Assembly: GCF_003755185.1 (NCBI RefSeq)
Contig: NZ_RKIC01000013.1
Span: forward strand, 62,001-126,000
Direction of reading: 5' to 3'
DNA: 64,000 nucleotides
Source: Frigoribacterium sp. PhB24
GTDB lineage: Bacteria > Actinomycetota > Actinomycetes > Actinomycetales > Microbacteriaceae
Each line of letters starts with the position of its first letter. Position 1 is the first letter of the stretch. The notes under the pieces are model-generated. The model was given only the letters and a program-made list of their open reading frames with translations. It was not told where the DNA came from and made no database searches. Below are positions 27,795 through 36,303 of this stretch, piece by piece. The position numbers and the translations under genes are program-made.

Positions 27795-28175
27795 CTACCC
27801 GCGGCGGCGGCTCGCGACGAGCGCGACGACGAGCCCCGAGATGACGACGGCACCCACGGCGTTGGTGACCCGCGCTCGGCGGCGGTAGCGCTGGTGGGCC
27901 TGGTCGGTGGCCTCCATCGCGGCGATCGTGACGGTCTCGGCGACGTCGCGCACGGTCTTCTCGGCCCGGTCGGCGATCACCTCGGCACGGTCGACCAGGT
28001 CGTGGGCCGACGACCCGGCCCGGTCCGTGACGTCGCGCACGGCCGTCTCGGCCCGGCCCGCGAGGTCGTGCAGGGCACCGCGGGCGACGGACGGCACGAC
28101 GTCGGAGGTGTCGATCAGTTCACGGGCCCGCCGGGCGGCGCGGGTGACGAAGTCGTCGGGATCGGTGGTGCTCAT
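27795..28175 (-). CDS. Hypothetical amphipathic-helix protein with C-terminal membrane anchor
   Basis: A 126-residue protein. Most of it is an 11-residue-type repeating amphipathic helix (RAETAVRDVTDRAGSS, RAEVIADRAEKTVRDV), resembling apolipoprotein-like or YtxH-like stress proteins. One hydrophobic helix (about 104-121) and an RRR end follow. The ATG at 28175 has GGAGAG upstream. Unknown function, perhaps envelope stress. Confidence 0.6.
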   Translation of the reverse strand: MSTTDPDDFVTRAARRARELIDTSDVVPSVARGALHDLAGRAETAVRDVTDRAGSSAHDLVDRAEVIADRAEKTVRDVAETVTIAAMEATDQAHQRYRRRARVTNAVGAVVISGLVVALVASRRRG

Positions 28176-28395
28176 GGTGGCTCTCCGTTCGCCCGGGCAC
28201 GGGTGCGACGGGTCCCCGCCATCGTGCTCCCCTCCGGACGGCGCGGGTACGCACGTCCGCGGTCGAGCCGTCGAGCCGGAGGAGACGCATGCGCCCGCAC
28301 ACCCGCGCACCCGCACCCGCACCCGCCGCGCCACCCTGAACCGCCACCGAGCGCGCAGACTGGCCTCCGACCCCCGACGGAACGAGCCCCTCCCC

Positions 28396-29343
28396 ATGAC
28401 CACCACCGTCCTCCTCGCCGGTGCGACCGGCGACCTCGGGCAGCGCATCGCCCGCGAGCTGCTCCGCGACGCCGCGAGCGACGTGCACCTGCGCGTCCTG
28501 ACCCGCCCCGGCAGCACCGCCGCGACCACGCTGTTCGGTGACGACGACCGGGTCGAGGTGACCCGCGCCTCCTACACGGACGTGCCCGCCCTGACCGAGG
28601 CCGCCCGCGGTGCCGACGTCGTCGTGTCGGCCGTGAGCGGCGTCCGCCCGGTGATCGTCGACGCGCAGCGCGCCCTGCTGACGGCAGCCGTCGCGGCGGG
28701 CGTGCCGCGGTTCGTGCCGTCGGACTACTCGGCCGACTACCGCAGCATCCCGCCGGGCAGCAACCGCAACTTCGAACTGCGGCGAGAGTTCGCGGCCGAC
28801 GTCGACGCGGCACCGATCCGGGCGACGTCCGTGCTGAACGGCATGTTCACCGACCTGCTGACCGGGGACGCGCCGATGGTCCTGTTCGACCGCCGGCGGG
28901 TGCTGTTCTGGTCGTCGGCCGATCAGGTGCTCGACTTCACGACGAAGGACGACGTCGCCCACGTCGTCGCCGGGGTCGCGCTCGACCCCGAGGCGCCGCG
29001 GGTCGTCGAGGTCGCCGGCGACCAGGTCACGGCCCGCGAGGTCGCCCGCACGATGAGCGAACTCACGGGCACGCCGTTCAGACCGCAGTGGGCCGGCACG
29101 ACCGGCACCCTCTCGGCGATGGCGGCCGTCATGCGTCGCACGTCGAAGGGCGGCGACACCTTCCCCGCCTGGCAGGGCATGCAGTACTTCGTCAACATGT
29201 TCAGCGGTGACGCGCAGCTGCGTCACCTCGGCGGTGCCCGCTACGCCCCCGAGCGCTGGACGACCGTGCGCGACGTCCTCGCGACGCGCGTCGGCAACGC
29301 AGGCGGGTCCGCGGCCTCGGCAGCGGCCTCGGCCTCGGCCTGA
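28396..29343 (+). CDS. NmrA-like NAD(P)-binding protein
   Basis: A 315-residue atypical short-chain dehydrogenase of the NmrA/isoflavone-reductase group. It has the N-terminal dinucleotide motif LLAGATGDLGQRIAREL, then ADVVVSAVSG and a FVPSDYSADY segment. Members sense redox state or reduce small aromatic substrates. A motif copy at 28564 codes TRASY. The last ~20 residues are Ala/Ser-rich and look like an added tail. It is a single gene followed by the hipBA promoter. Confidence 0.8.
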   Translation: MTTTVLLAGATGDLGQRIARELLRDAASDVHLRVLTRPGSTAATTLFGDDDRVEVTRASYTDVPALTEAARGADVVVSAVSGVRPVIVDAQRALLTAAVAAGVPRFVPSDYSADYRSIPPGSNRNFELRREFAADVDAAPIRATSVLNGMFTDLLTGDAPMVLFDRRRVLFWSSADQVLDFTTKDDVAHVVAGVALDPEAPRVVEVAGDQVTAREVARTMSELTGTPFRPQWAGTTGTLSAMAAVMRRTSKGGDTFPAWQGMQYFVNMFSGDAQLRHLGGARYAPERWTTVRDVLATRVGNAGGSAASAAASASA

Positions 29344-29410
29344 GCGTCCAGTCCGCCCCCACCGGTCCAGCGATGCCGAGAAGGCATGGCAGGCCGGGGA
29401 GGGCTCCCTA

Positions 29411-29509
29411 CATCTCGTTTTCCCGATACTGGGTCTTTATCGGAAAATTCGAATAACAACGAGTTATCCGAAAAATCGGATAGTGTTCCGTTATCAAGAA
29501 AACGAGATA
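29411..29509. promoter_or_regulatory. Four HipB-type operators at exact 27-bp spacing
   Basis: Four 18-base sites of the form TATCn-N8-nGATA start at 29411, 29438, 29465 and 29492. The third, TATCCGAAAAATCGGATA, is a perfect match to the E. coli HipB consensus TATCC-N8-GGATA. The others (CATCTCGTTTTCCCGATA, TATCGGAAAATTCGAATA, TATCAAGAAAACGAGATA) are degenerate. The region is much more AT-rich than its surroundings and directly precedes hipB, so it should be the autoregulatory promoter. Confidence 0.85.
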
Positions 29510-29524
29510 CGAGAAGGACGTGGC

Positions 29525-29776
29525 ATGAGGAGTTCACCCATCAGGGACGCCGCCACACTCGGCCTCGTGCTCCGCCATGCCCGCATCCAGCGGGGCCTGA
29601 CACAGACGGACCTGGCCGAGATCCTGGACGTCCATCAGAGCTACATCGCCGGAATGGAAGCAGGCAAGTCCGTCAAGGCCGTCGAGCGCCTCCTCGAGAT
29701 GGCCCGCGAGACCGGGGTCACCATCATCGCCGAGGTGGACGACGACCCCGTGAGCGGTCCCCGAGGGAACCGATGA
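29525..29776 (+). CDS. hipB: HipB-type antitoxin, HTH_3 DNA-binding protein
   Basis: An 83-residue Xre/HTH_3 protein. The helix-turn-helix is LRHARIQRGLTQTDLAEILDVHQSYIAGMEAG (about 16-47). It should bind HipA to neutralise it and bind the four operators just upstream. GAAGGA lies before the ATG. It overlaps hipA by four bases (ATGA), as in other hipBA operons. Confidence 0.88.
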   Translation: MRSSPIRDAATLGLVLRHARIQRGLTQTDLAEILDVHQSYIAGMEAGKSVKAVERLLEMARETGVTIIAEVDDDPVSGPRGNR

Positions 29777-31116
29777 CCGAACTCGCCGTCGAGCTGTACG
29801 GGCACCGCGTGGGGACGATCGTCGAGGCTGCGGGGACGTTCGACTTCCATGCCGATGCCGACGCGATCGATCGTCACGGCCTCGGCAGCTCGATCCTCTC
29901 CTTCGCCGTACCCCTCGTGCCCCGGGCTCGTCCGGGCGACGCGCCTCTTCGCCGAAACTTCTTCGACGAGATCCTCCCCGAGGGGCGAGCGCGAACCCGT
30001 CTCGCCGGCAATGCGAAGCTCGCGCCCGACTACACGGTCGGCATGCTGGCCCGCTACGGCCGCGACGTCGCCGGTGCCGTGGTCGTGTGGGACCCCATGG
30101 CTCCTGACGAACCCCGAGTACCGACGACGCGCCCGCTGACTCCCGCCGACGTCGCCGACCTCCTGCGCGAGGTCATCCGTGCCCCGGTCGGGAACACGTC
30201 GCCGCGCCGGATGTCGTCGCTCGCCGGGGTGCAAGACAAGATCGTCCTGGCCCGGACGGATGACACCTGGGCCGAGCCTCTCGACGGATTCCCCTCGACG
30301 CACATCGTGAAGCCGGTGGTGCCGAACCGCCACACGCTCATCTTCGACGAAGAGTACGGCGCGCGGATCGCCAGGCACCTGGGCCTCCTCGACTACGACA
30401 CGCACCTCGAGGCGTTCGGCGGGGTCACGGCCCTGGTGATCGAGAGGTATGACCGGTCGCCCGAAACCGACGATTCCCGTATCCATCAAGAAGACTTCAA
30501 CCAGATCCTCGGGATGTCCGGCGATGGCAAGTACCAGGGCGACGGCGTGGGCGAGTCCCATCCCGGGCTGGCCGCCATCGCCCGCGTCGTGCGTCGCGCC
30601 GGCAGGGCATCACTCATCCGACTCCTGCAGATGACGACGATGTCGGTCGCCGTGGGCAACCTCGACATGCACGCCAAGAACATCTCGATGCTCCACCTGC
30701 CCGACGGGACGAGCCGGCTGGCACCCGCCTACGACATCGTGCCGCAACTGCACCAGTACGAGAAACACGTCGTCGCGCTCAAGGTCAACGGGAAGTCCTT
30801 GCACGCCGACATCACGCTCGCCGACCTCGTGGCCGAGGGTCGCGGGTGGGGTCTGCGACAAGCGGAGTCGGTCGTCGTCGACACCGTCGCGAGCATCCTC
30901 GAATTCGCCCAGGAGGAGCGTCAGCACCCGGCGGCGCACTTCACCCTCTCCGAGGACATCACCCGACTCTGCCGACGACTCCTCGACGGCCACGACGGTC
31001 GAGTGACACCTCGTGCCACCGACTCGGGCACGACGACGGTCGTGTCCACCACCGCATCCGAGTGGGCACCCCTCGCCCAGGCACCCGGCGGCTGGGGAGG
31101 CCCCGTCGCTCGGTGA
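29773..31116 (+). CDS. hipA: HipA-family serine/threonine kinase toxin
   Basis: A 447-residue HipA kinase. In E. coli the enzyme phosphorylates glutamyl-tRNA synthetase and causes persistence; the target here is unknown. Conserved parts are the couple_hipA N-terminal domain with FFDEILPEG, the MSSLAGVQDKIVLAR phosphate-binding region, the catalytic NLDMHAKNIS and the metal-binding APAYDIVP. All key kinase residues are present, so it looks active. The C-terminal ~35 residues are Thr/Ser/Gly-rich with no known role. Confidence 0.9.
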   Translation: MTELAVELYGHRVGTIVEAAGTFDFHADADAIDRHGLGSSILSFAVPLVPRARPGDAPLRRNFFDEILPEGRARTRLAGNAKLAPDYTVGMLARYGRDVAGAVVVWDPMAPDEPRVPTTRPLTPADVADLLREVIRAPVGNTSPRRMSSLAGVQDKIVLARTDDTWAEPLDGFPSTHIVKPVVPNRHTLIFDEEYGARIARHLGLLDYDTHLEAFGGVTALVIERYDRSPETDDSRIHQEDFNQILGMSGDGKYQGDGVGESHPGLAAIARVVRRAGRASLIRLLQMTTMSVAVGNLDMHAKNISMLHLPDGTSRLAPAYDIVPQLHQYEKHVVALKVNGKSLHADITLADLVAEGRGWGLRQAESVVVDTVASILEFAQEERQHPAAHFTLSEDITRLCRRLLDGHDGRVTPRATDSGTTTVVSTTASEWAPLAQAPGGWGGPVAR

Positions 31117-31187
31117 GCGCGCCCTCAGGCCTGAGGCCGGCGGACCAGACCCCAGGAGGCGCGGGCCGTCTCGATCGAGGAGCCCGC

Positions 31188-31193
31188 TAGCGT
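31188..31193 (+). promoter_or_regulatory. Leaderless -10 hexamer TAGCGT
   Basis: TAGCGT is followed after exactly 6 bases by the ATG at 31200, with no ribosome site between, which suggests a leaderless transcript. Confidence 0.5.
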
Positions 31194-31199
31194 GGCCGG

Positions 31200-31685
31200 A
31201 TGAGCACCGACGAGTGGGAAGACCGCGTCGCCGCCCTCTGGGCCGACGAGACCGTCGACGACGAGCAACGCATCGAGCGCATGACGGCGTTGGCCGCCGC
31301 CGCCCCGCACCCTGCCCTGGGCGAGTTCGAGCTCGGCGGCGCCCACGACTCGGGCGGGCGCGAGGCCGAGGCCCACGTCCACTACGCCGCCGCGACCGAG
31401 GCCGGCCTGGACGCCGTCGACCCCGGCCGGGCCGCCCGCATGGTCGTCCAGCACGCCTCGACCCTCCGCAACCTCGGTCGCGTCGACGAGGCGATCACGA
31501 TGCTGCGCGACGCCCCCGCGCACCCCGCCACCGGGGCCGCCCCGAAGGTCTTCCTCGCACTCGCCCTGCACAGCGCCGGTCGCGCCGACGAGGCCCTGCG
31601 GGTGGCGATCGAGGCCGTCGAGCCGACGCTTCCCCGCTACCACCGCTCGGTCCGCGCCTACGCCGCGGCCCTCACCGATGCCTGA
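31200..31685 (+). CDS. Tetratricopeptide-repeat protein
   Basis: A 161-residue soluble protein built from helical hairpins of TPR type (DSGGREAEAHVHYAAATEAG, NLGRVDEAITMLRDA, SAGRADEALRVAIEAVE), a small actinobacterial TPR_5-like family. It probably mediates protein contacts. The hexamer TAGCGT at 31188 implies a leaderless message. It lies between hipA and a disordered HTH protein gene. Confidence 0.7.
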   Translation: MSTDEWEDRVAALWADETVDDEQRIERMTALAAAAPHPALGEFELGGAHDSGGREAEAHVHYAAATEAGLDAVDPGRAARMVVQHASTLRNLGRVDEAITMLRDAPAHPATGAAPKVFLALALHSAGRADEALRVAIEAVEPTLPRYHRSVRAYAAALTDA

Positions 31686-31706
31686 AACGCAGGAGGCGCT
31701 GGTCCC

Positions 31707-31712
31707 TAGAAT
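31707..31712 (+). promoter_or_regulatory. Leaderless -10 hexamer TAGAAT
   Basis: TAGAAT lies 6 bases before the ATG at 31719. The stretch from here into the tenth codon is nearly identical to that at 38040-38082. Confidence 0.55.
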
Positions 31713-31718
31713 CGGAGC

Positions 31719-32282
31719 ATGCCCTTCGACCAGTGGTACGACGACGCCACCCGCGAGGCCGCGACGGCACGGGTCCTGCAGCGCAAGATGACCAACCCGA
31801 CCGACCGCAACGTCCTGACGGTGGTCGCCGAAGAGTTCAACGTCCCCCGCCAGACGCTCAGCGACTGGGTCGACCAGGTCTCGCCCGGGTCGGCCAAGCC
31901 GCCGCGCAAGCCCCGACCCAAGTTCTCGCAGGTCGTCAAGACGACCAAGGAGGCGCGGGTCGAGTCCCCCACGGACGAGGACGCAGACGAGGTACCGCCG
32001 CCCGCCGCACCTCCGGAACCCGCGAGCGAATTCGGGCCCGAGGCCGCGCCGCAGACCGAGCCCGAACGCGAGCCCGACCCCGAACGAGGTCCCTGGTCGC
32101 CGGCCGATCCTGCCCCTGAGCCCGAGCCGACTCCGGAGCCCGAGCCCGAGCCCGAACCGCAGACCTCATCCGTGCCCGCACCCGCTGACGACCGCCTCTC
32201 CGCCCTCGAGGCCGAGGTCGCTGCCCTCCGCGCCGACAACCGGGCGCTCGTCGAGGCGCTCCGCGTCCTGGTCGACGACTGA
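31719..32282 (+). CDS. HTH-like N-terminus with long acidic disordered tail, unknown function
   Basis: A 187-residue protein. Residues ~27-50 (NPTDRNVLTVVAEEFNVPRQ) look like a transposase-style helix-turn-helix. A Lys/Pro-rich hinge follows, then a Pro-Glu repeat region (EPEPEP, about 105-155) and a short C-terminal coiled coil (LEAEVAALRADNRALVEALR). A DNA-binding or scaffold role is possible but unproven. The first ten residues, MPFDQWYDDA, are shared with the gene at 38052. A motif copy at 31948 codes KEARV. The last base of its stop codon is the first base of the antiporter start. Confidence 0.6.
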   Translation: MPFDQWYDDATREAATARVLQRKMTNPTDRNVLTVVAEEFNVPRQTLSDWVDQVSPGSAKPPRKPRPKFSQVVKTTKEARVESPTDEDADEVPPPAAPPEPASEFGPEAAPQTEPEREPDPERGPWSPADPAPEPEPTPEPEPEPEPQTSSVPAPADDRLSALEAEVAALRADNRALVEALRVLVDD

Positions 32283-33988
32283 TGGGGGTGGCCGACCTGC
32301 TGGTCGTGCTGGTCACCGGCTTCGTGGTGATCGCCGCGGCGACCGTGGTCGGCCCCCGCCTCGGCGTCGCCGCACCGCTGCTGCTGGTCGCCGTCGGGGT
32401 CGCCGCGAGCTTCCTGCCGGTGTTCGCGTCGGTCGAGATCGACCCCGAGCTGATCCTCGCCGGGGTGCTGCCACCGCTGCTCTACTCGTCGGCGGTGTCG
32501 ATGCCGGCGATGAACTTCCGCCGCGAGTTCGGCGCCATCAGCGGCCTGTCGGTGATCCTGGTCGTGGCGACCGCCCTGCTGCTCGGCGTGTTCTTCCAGC
32601 TCGTCCTGCCCGACCTCGGCTTCGCCTGGGGCGTCGCGCTCGGGGCCGTGATCAGCCCCACGGACGCGGTCGCGACGTCGATCGTCAAGCAGACGTCGGT
32701 GTCGAAGCGGGTCGTCGCCATGCTCGACGGCGAGAGCCTGCTCAACGACGCGACCGCGCTGGTGCTGTTGCGCACCGCGATCGTGGCGACCGCCGCCTCC
32801 TTCTCGTTCTGGGGTGCGCTGGGTACGTTCGCCTACTCGGTCGTGGTCGCCCTCGTGATCGGCCTGGTCGTCGGCTGGGCCAACCTCACCGTGCGGAGGC
32901 GCGTCACCGACTCGACCGTCAACACGGTGATCTCGTTCGCGGTGCCGTTCGTCGCGTCGCTCCCGGCGAGCGCCGTCGGGGCGTCCGGGCTGGTGGCCGC
33001 GGTGGTCGCCGGGCTGGTGACCGGCTTCCGCGCGCCACGCGAGCTGTCGCCGCAGAACCGCCTGTCGGACACACAGAACTGGCGAACGGTCGAGCTCGTG
33101 CTCGAGGGTGCGGTCTTCCTCACCATGGGCCTGCAGATCAAGTCGATCGTCGTGGACGTGCAAGAGGACCACTCCGGGGTGGCACCGGCGCTGCTGATCG
33201 CGGTCGGCGCATTGGTGCTGACGATCGTCGTGCGGGCGGCGTACGTCGCGCCGCTGCTGCGGGTGCTGTCGGCCCGGGCCCGGCACGCCGAGGCGATGCA
33301 GCCGCAGGTGCAGGGCATGCAGCAGCGCATCGAGTCCGAGGGCGCCGGCGGCTCGTTCGCCGAACTGAACCGGCGGGGGCGCAGCGACCCGCGGCAGCTC
33401 GAGGCCGGCACACGCACCCCCTCGCAGCGCACGCTCGACCAGTTCACGAGGCGGGTCACGCAGGGCCTGGCCGACATCGAGTACTTCCTGAGGCAGCCGC
33501 TCGGCTGGCGCGACGGCACGGCGGTCGTCTGGGCGGGGATGCGCGGGGCCGTGACGGTCGCGGCGGCGCAGACCCTGCCCGAGGACACCCCGCAGCGGCC
33601 GGTGCTGGTGTTGGTCGCGTTCGCGGTGGCGGCGCTGTCGCTGCTGCTGCAGGGCGGGACGATCGGGCCCCTGCTGAGGCGTCTGTCGCCACCGGTCGAC
33701 GAGGCCGCACAGCACGCGCACGACGAGTCCGAGCGCACCAAGATCTTCGAGCTGATGCGGACGAGCGCCGACACCGTCCCGGGCCCCGACCCCCGCACGG
33801 TCGACCGCTCGACGGAGGGCTTCGACGCGTCGATGGCCCACACCTTGGCGATGCTGGCGGCGCAGCGCGAGGCCCTGCTCGACGCCCGCGACAACGGCCT
33901 GTTCGACGCCGACGTCCTCGCGGACGCCCTCGCCAACCTCGACGCCTCCGAGATCGCGATCGAGCTCCGCGGCCGCCTCGCCGACTGA
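32282..33988 (+). CDS. CPA1-family Na+/H+ antiporter
   Basis: A 568-residue exchanger with about twelve hydrophobic segments over the first ~400 residues. The ion-site region GAVISPTDAVATSIVKQ (about 121-137) and LLNDATALVLLRTA are typical of NhaP/CPA1 proteins. The remaining ~160 residues are cytoplasmic and may regulate activity. It probably exports Na+ or K+ in exchange for protons at the cytoplasmic membrane. The last 103 bases of the gene are duplicated at 36098-36200. Confidence 0.9.
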   Translation: MGVADLLVVLVTGFVVIAAATVVGPRLGVAAPLLLVAVGVAASFLPVFASVEIDPELILAGVLPPLLYSSAVSMPAMNFRREFGAISGLSVILVVATALLLGVFFQLVLPDLGFAWGVALGAVISPTDAVATSIVKQTSVSKRVVAMLDGESLLNDATALVLLRTAIVATAASFSFWGALGTFAYSVVVALVIGLVVGWANLTVRRRVTDSTVNTVISFAVPFVASLPASAVGASGLVAAVVAGLVTGFRAPRELSPQNRLSDTQNWRTVELVLEGAVFLTMGLQIKSIVVDVQEDHSGVAPALLIAVGALVLTIVVRAAYVAPLLRVLSARARHAEAMQPQVQGMQQRIESEGAGGSFAELNRRGRSDPRQLEAGTRTPSQRTLDQFTRRVTQGLADIEYFLRQPLGWRDGTAVVWAGMRGAVTVAAAQTLPEDTPQRPVLVLVAFAVAALSLLLQGGTIGPLLRRLSPPVDEAAQHAHDESERTKIFELMRTSADTVPGPDPRTVDRSTEGFDASMAHTLAMLAAQREALLDARDNGLFDADVLADALANLDASEIAIELRGRLAD

Positions 33989-34018
33989 GCGGGCGCACCG
34001 GGGCCGTCGTCGACCGCA

Positions 34019-34048
34019 GGAGGCGCGGGTCGGGTGACCAGCGCCTCC
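34019..34048. terminator. Motif-pair hairpin
   Basis: GGAGGCGC and GCGCCTCC enclose a 14-base loop. The left arm is an AGGAGGCGCG motif copy (34018) and the right arm an inverted partial copy. It lies between the convergent antiporter gene and the gene at 34062, so it is a likely terminator. Confidence 0.5.
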
Positions 34049-34061
34049 TCGGTGACCGGGC

Positions 34062-34544
34062 CTAGCGGCGGTCGGCCGCGCGCGCCTCCCGGGGGAGGCG
34101 GAAGCCGTCGCGGTAGACGCCCACGACATCGAGGGCGACGCCCACGAGGGAGCGGACGGCGGTGCGCCGCTCGCGCGAGCCGTACCAGTTGCGGTGGAGA
34201 CGCCAGAGCTCGACGATCCCCCGCACGAGCAGTCCCCCGCCGAAGAAGAGGGCGGCGATCCAGAAGATGCCGGTCGAGCCGAAGACGACGACGGCACCGC
34301 TGCAGACGACCAGCGTCACCACGAAGGTGATCGTCAGCGTGCGCGGGCTCGGCAGCTGTCGGCCGTGCTCGCCGGTCCAGTACGACGACAGCAGGTAGAG
34401 GGCGTCCTCGCGTGAGCCTCCGCCCTGCCGGAGGCGCTCGACAGCGGCGTCGGTGCGCGCGAACCGCTCGGGCCCGTCGGTCTGGCGCACCGCGGCGCTG
34501 GTCAACGCGACGATGCGGATCACGGGAGGTTCGCGTCGAGCCAC
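34062..34544 (-). CDS. Two-helix membrane protein, unknown function
   Basis: A 160-residue protein with a soluble N-terminus (about 1-58) that includes FARTDAAVERLRQGGGSREDALYLLSSYW. Two hydrophobic segments (about 70-90 and 95-115) and a basic C-terminus follow. I chose GTG at 34544 because of an AGGA six to ten bases upstream; starts at 34523 or 34673 are possible. I recognise no family. Confidence 0.55.
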   Translation of the reverse strand: MARREPPVIRIVALTSAAVRQTDGPERFARTDAAVERLRQGGGSREDALYLLSSYWTGEHGRQLPSPRTLTITFVVTLVVCSGAVVVFGSTGIFWIAALFFGGGLLVRGIVELWRLHRNWYGSRERRTAVRSLVGVALDVVGVYRDGFRLPREARAADRR

Positions 34545-34777
34545 CAGGCCATCCTGCCGGACGCAGGCCGCCACCCTCCGGACCGGCCCGCGATGTCCCC
34601 CGCCTGGCCGAAAGACGAGTGCCCGGCGACCCGAGCCTGGAAGCTCACTGGAGGTCGATGACGGGCGGGCCACCGCACGCGTCCGAATGGTGTGTCGACC
34701 ACGACACAGCGTGTCCGCACCGCGGCACGGCGATCCCGGCCACCGACCCGAGTGGCCCCGCCGAGAGAAGGACCACC

Positions 34778-35176
34778 ATGAGCTCAGACGACGAGAAGCA
34801 GGCCGACGCAGGCTTCGCCGGCAGGTTCCGCGACCAGCTCGGAACCCGGGCGATCGAGCCCTTCGTCAAGGCCGTGCGCACCGAACTGAGATCGGCACGC
34901 GACGAGATCGCCGACCGGGCCCGTGACGCGCGATCGGGCGTCGTGATGCTCGCCGTCGGGGCCGTCCTCGCGGTCGTGACCGTGATCCTCCTGGCCGGCA
35001 CCGCCGTCGCCCTGCTGGCGCTGGCCCTTCCGGTGTGGGCCGCGGCGCTGATCACCTTCGCCGTGTTCGCCGTCGTGACCGCGGTGCTCGTCGCCGTAGG
35101 CCTGAAGGGCGTCGCGCGCGGCATCCCGCCGGTGCCCGCCGACACGGTGAAGAACCTCACCTCGTCCGCCGACTAG
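34778..35176 (+). CDS. Phage holin-like membrane protein (DUF1469 / Phage_holin_3_6 type)
   Basis: A 132-residue protein with an amphipathic N-terminal helix (AVRTELRSARDEIADRARDA) and two long hydrophobic segments (about 56-82 and 86-108). This matches the actinobacterial putative holin superfamily found in chromosomes, where it is unlikely to be phage-related. GAGAGAAGGA precedes the ATG. It stands just upstream of an aquaporin gene; the two may be co-transcribed and involved in envelope or osmotic stress. Confidence 0.7.
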   Translation: MSSDDEKQADAGFAGRFRDQLGTRAIEPFVKAVRTELRSARDEIADRARDARSGVVMLAVGAVLAVVTVILLAGTAVALLALALPVWAAALITFAVFAVVTAVLVAVGLKGVARGIPPVPADTVKNLTSSAD

Positions 35177-35258
35177 CCGTCCGCTCCCCCCGGCACCCCG
35201 AGAACCCGGCACCCCTCCCTACCCGACACCGTCCGCACCCGACACCAGAGAGCCACCC

Positions 35259-36041
35259 ATGCCCCGCACCCCCTCCGCCAGCCGCACCACCAAAGAGCAG
35301 CGCACCCAGCACGCCGAGACCTACACGCCGCTCGCACGGTACGCCTCCGAGGCGTTCGGAGCGTTCCTCCTCGTCGTCGGAGGCGTGGGCACGGCTGTCT
35401 TCGCCTCGTCGTTCCCGGACGACACCAACACCCTCGGCGTCGGCTTCCTCGGAGTGGCCCTGGCGTTCGGGCTCAGCGTGATGGCCGGCATCTACGCCGT
35501 CGGCCACATCTCGGGTGGCCATTTCAACCCGGCCGTGACGGTCGGCTTCGCCCTGGCCGGCCGGACCACGTGGGCGAGCGTGCCCGGCTACGTCGTGGCG
35601 CAGCTCGTCGGTGCGACCGCCGGGGCGAGCGTCGTGGCGCTCGTCGCCGCGGACGGCCCCGCCGGCTACTTCACCGCGGCTCGTGAGTCGGGCTTCGCGT
35701 CGAACGGCTTCGGTGCGTCGTCGCCCGGCGGTTTCGGCCTCGGAGCCGTGCTCGTCACCGAGATCGTGCTGACGGCCGTGTTCGCCGGCGTGATCCTCTC
35801 GGTAACCGCCAAGAACGAGTACAAGGCCCTGGCGCCCCTGGCGATCGGCCTGACCCTGACGCTGATCCACCTGATCAGCATCCCGGTGAGCAACACGTCG
35901 GTGAACCCCGCCCGCTCGCTCGCGGCGGCTCTGTACGGCGGCCCCGACGCCCTGGCGCAGGTCTGGGTCTTCTTCGTGGCGCCCCTCATCGGAGCCGCCC
36001 TCGCGGGTCTCGCCCACCGCGTCCTGCGCCGTCGCGCCTGA
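35259..36041 (+). CDS. Aquaporin (MIP family, AqpZ-like)
   Basis: A 260-residue channel with six membrane helices and the two hallmark NPA loops: HFNPAVTVGF (about 88-97) and SVNPARSLAA (about 211-220). The residues around the second loop suggest a water-selective AqpZ type rather than a glycerol facilitator. The N-terminal ~25 residues are polar and cytoplasmic. The neighbouring antiporter and holin-like genes fit an osmotic-homeostasis cluster. Confidence 0.93.
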   Translation: MPRTPSASRTTKEQRTQHAETYTPLARYASEAFGAFLLVVGGVGTAVFASSFPDDTNTLGVGFLGVALAFGLSVMAGIYAVGHISGGHFNPAVTVGFALAGRTTWASVPGYVVAQLVGATAGASVVALVAADGPAGYFTAARESGFASNGFGASSPGGFGLGAVLVTEIVLTAVFAGVILSVTAKNEYKALAPLAIGLTLTLIHLISIPVSNTSVNPARSLAAALYGGPDALAQVWVFFVAPLIGAALAGLAHRVLRRRA

Positions 36042-36097
36042 CCCGCCTGACCCGCCGGGCACGGCGTGGGCATCGTTTTCGTCGAGACTCCTGACGA

Positions 36098-36200
36098 CCG
36101 CGACAACGGCCTGTTCGACGCCGACGTCCTCGCGGACGCCCTCGCCAACCTCGACGCGTCCGAGACCGCCATCGAGCTCCGCGGAGGCCTCGCCGACTGA
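36098..36200 (+). pseudogene. Duplicated 3' end of the CPA1 antiporter gene
   Basis: These 103 bases match the last 103 bases of the antiporter gene (33886-33988, including its TGA) with about five differences. The similarity continues past the stop through a GCCGTCGTCG stretch and an AGGAGGCGCGGGTC motif copy (34018 versus 36231). No start or upstream part is present, so this is a gene fragment left by duplication or by loss of a second antiporter copy. Confidence 0.8.
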
Positions 36201-36303
36201 CCCCGGCGGAGGCGGGCCGTCGTCGCCCGTAGGAGGCGCGGGTCAGGTCCCCCACATCGCATCGCGTCATCGACGGTCACCCGTCGTCTCGCGTGAGCGA
36301 TGG

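Noticed and set aside
29386-29772. An extended N-terminus for HipA starting before hipB
   Set aside because: It would overlap hipB entirely; the ATG at 29773 gives the normal HipA length and an ATGA overlap.
31706-34297. An 863-codon open frame on the - strand opposite the CPA1 antiporter
   Set aside because: Low-complexity His/Asp/Arg composition mirrors the antiporter's codon bias; there is no ribosome site or motif.
34778-35176. The holin-like gene as evidence for a prophage
   Set aside because: No other phage genes, integrase or attachment sites are nearby. This holin-like family is common in actinobacterial chromosomes.
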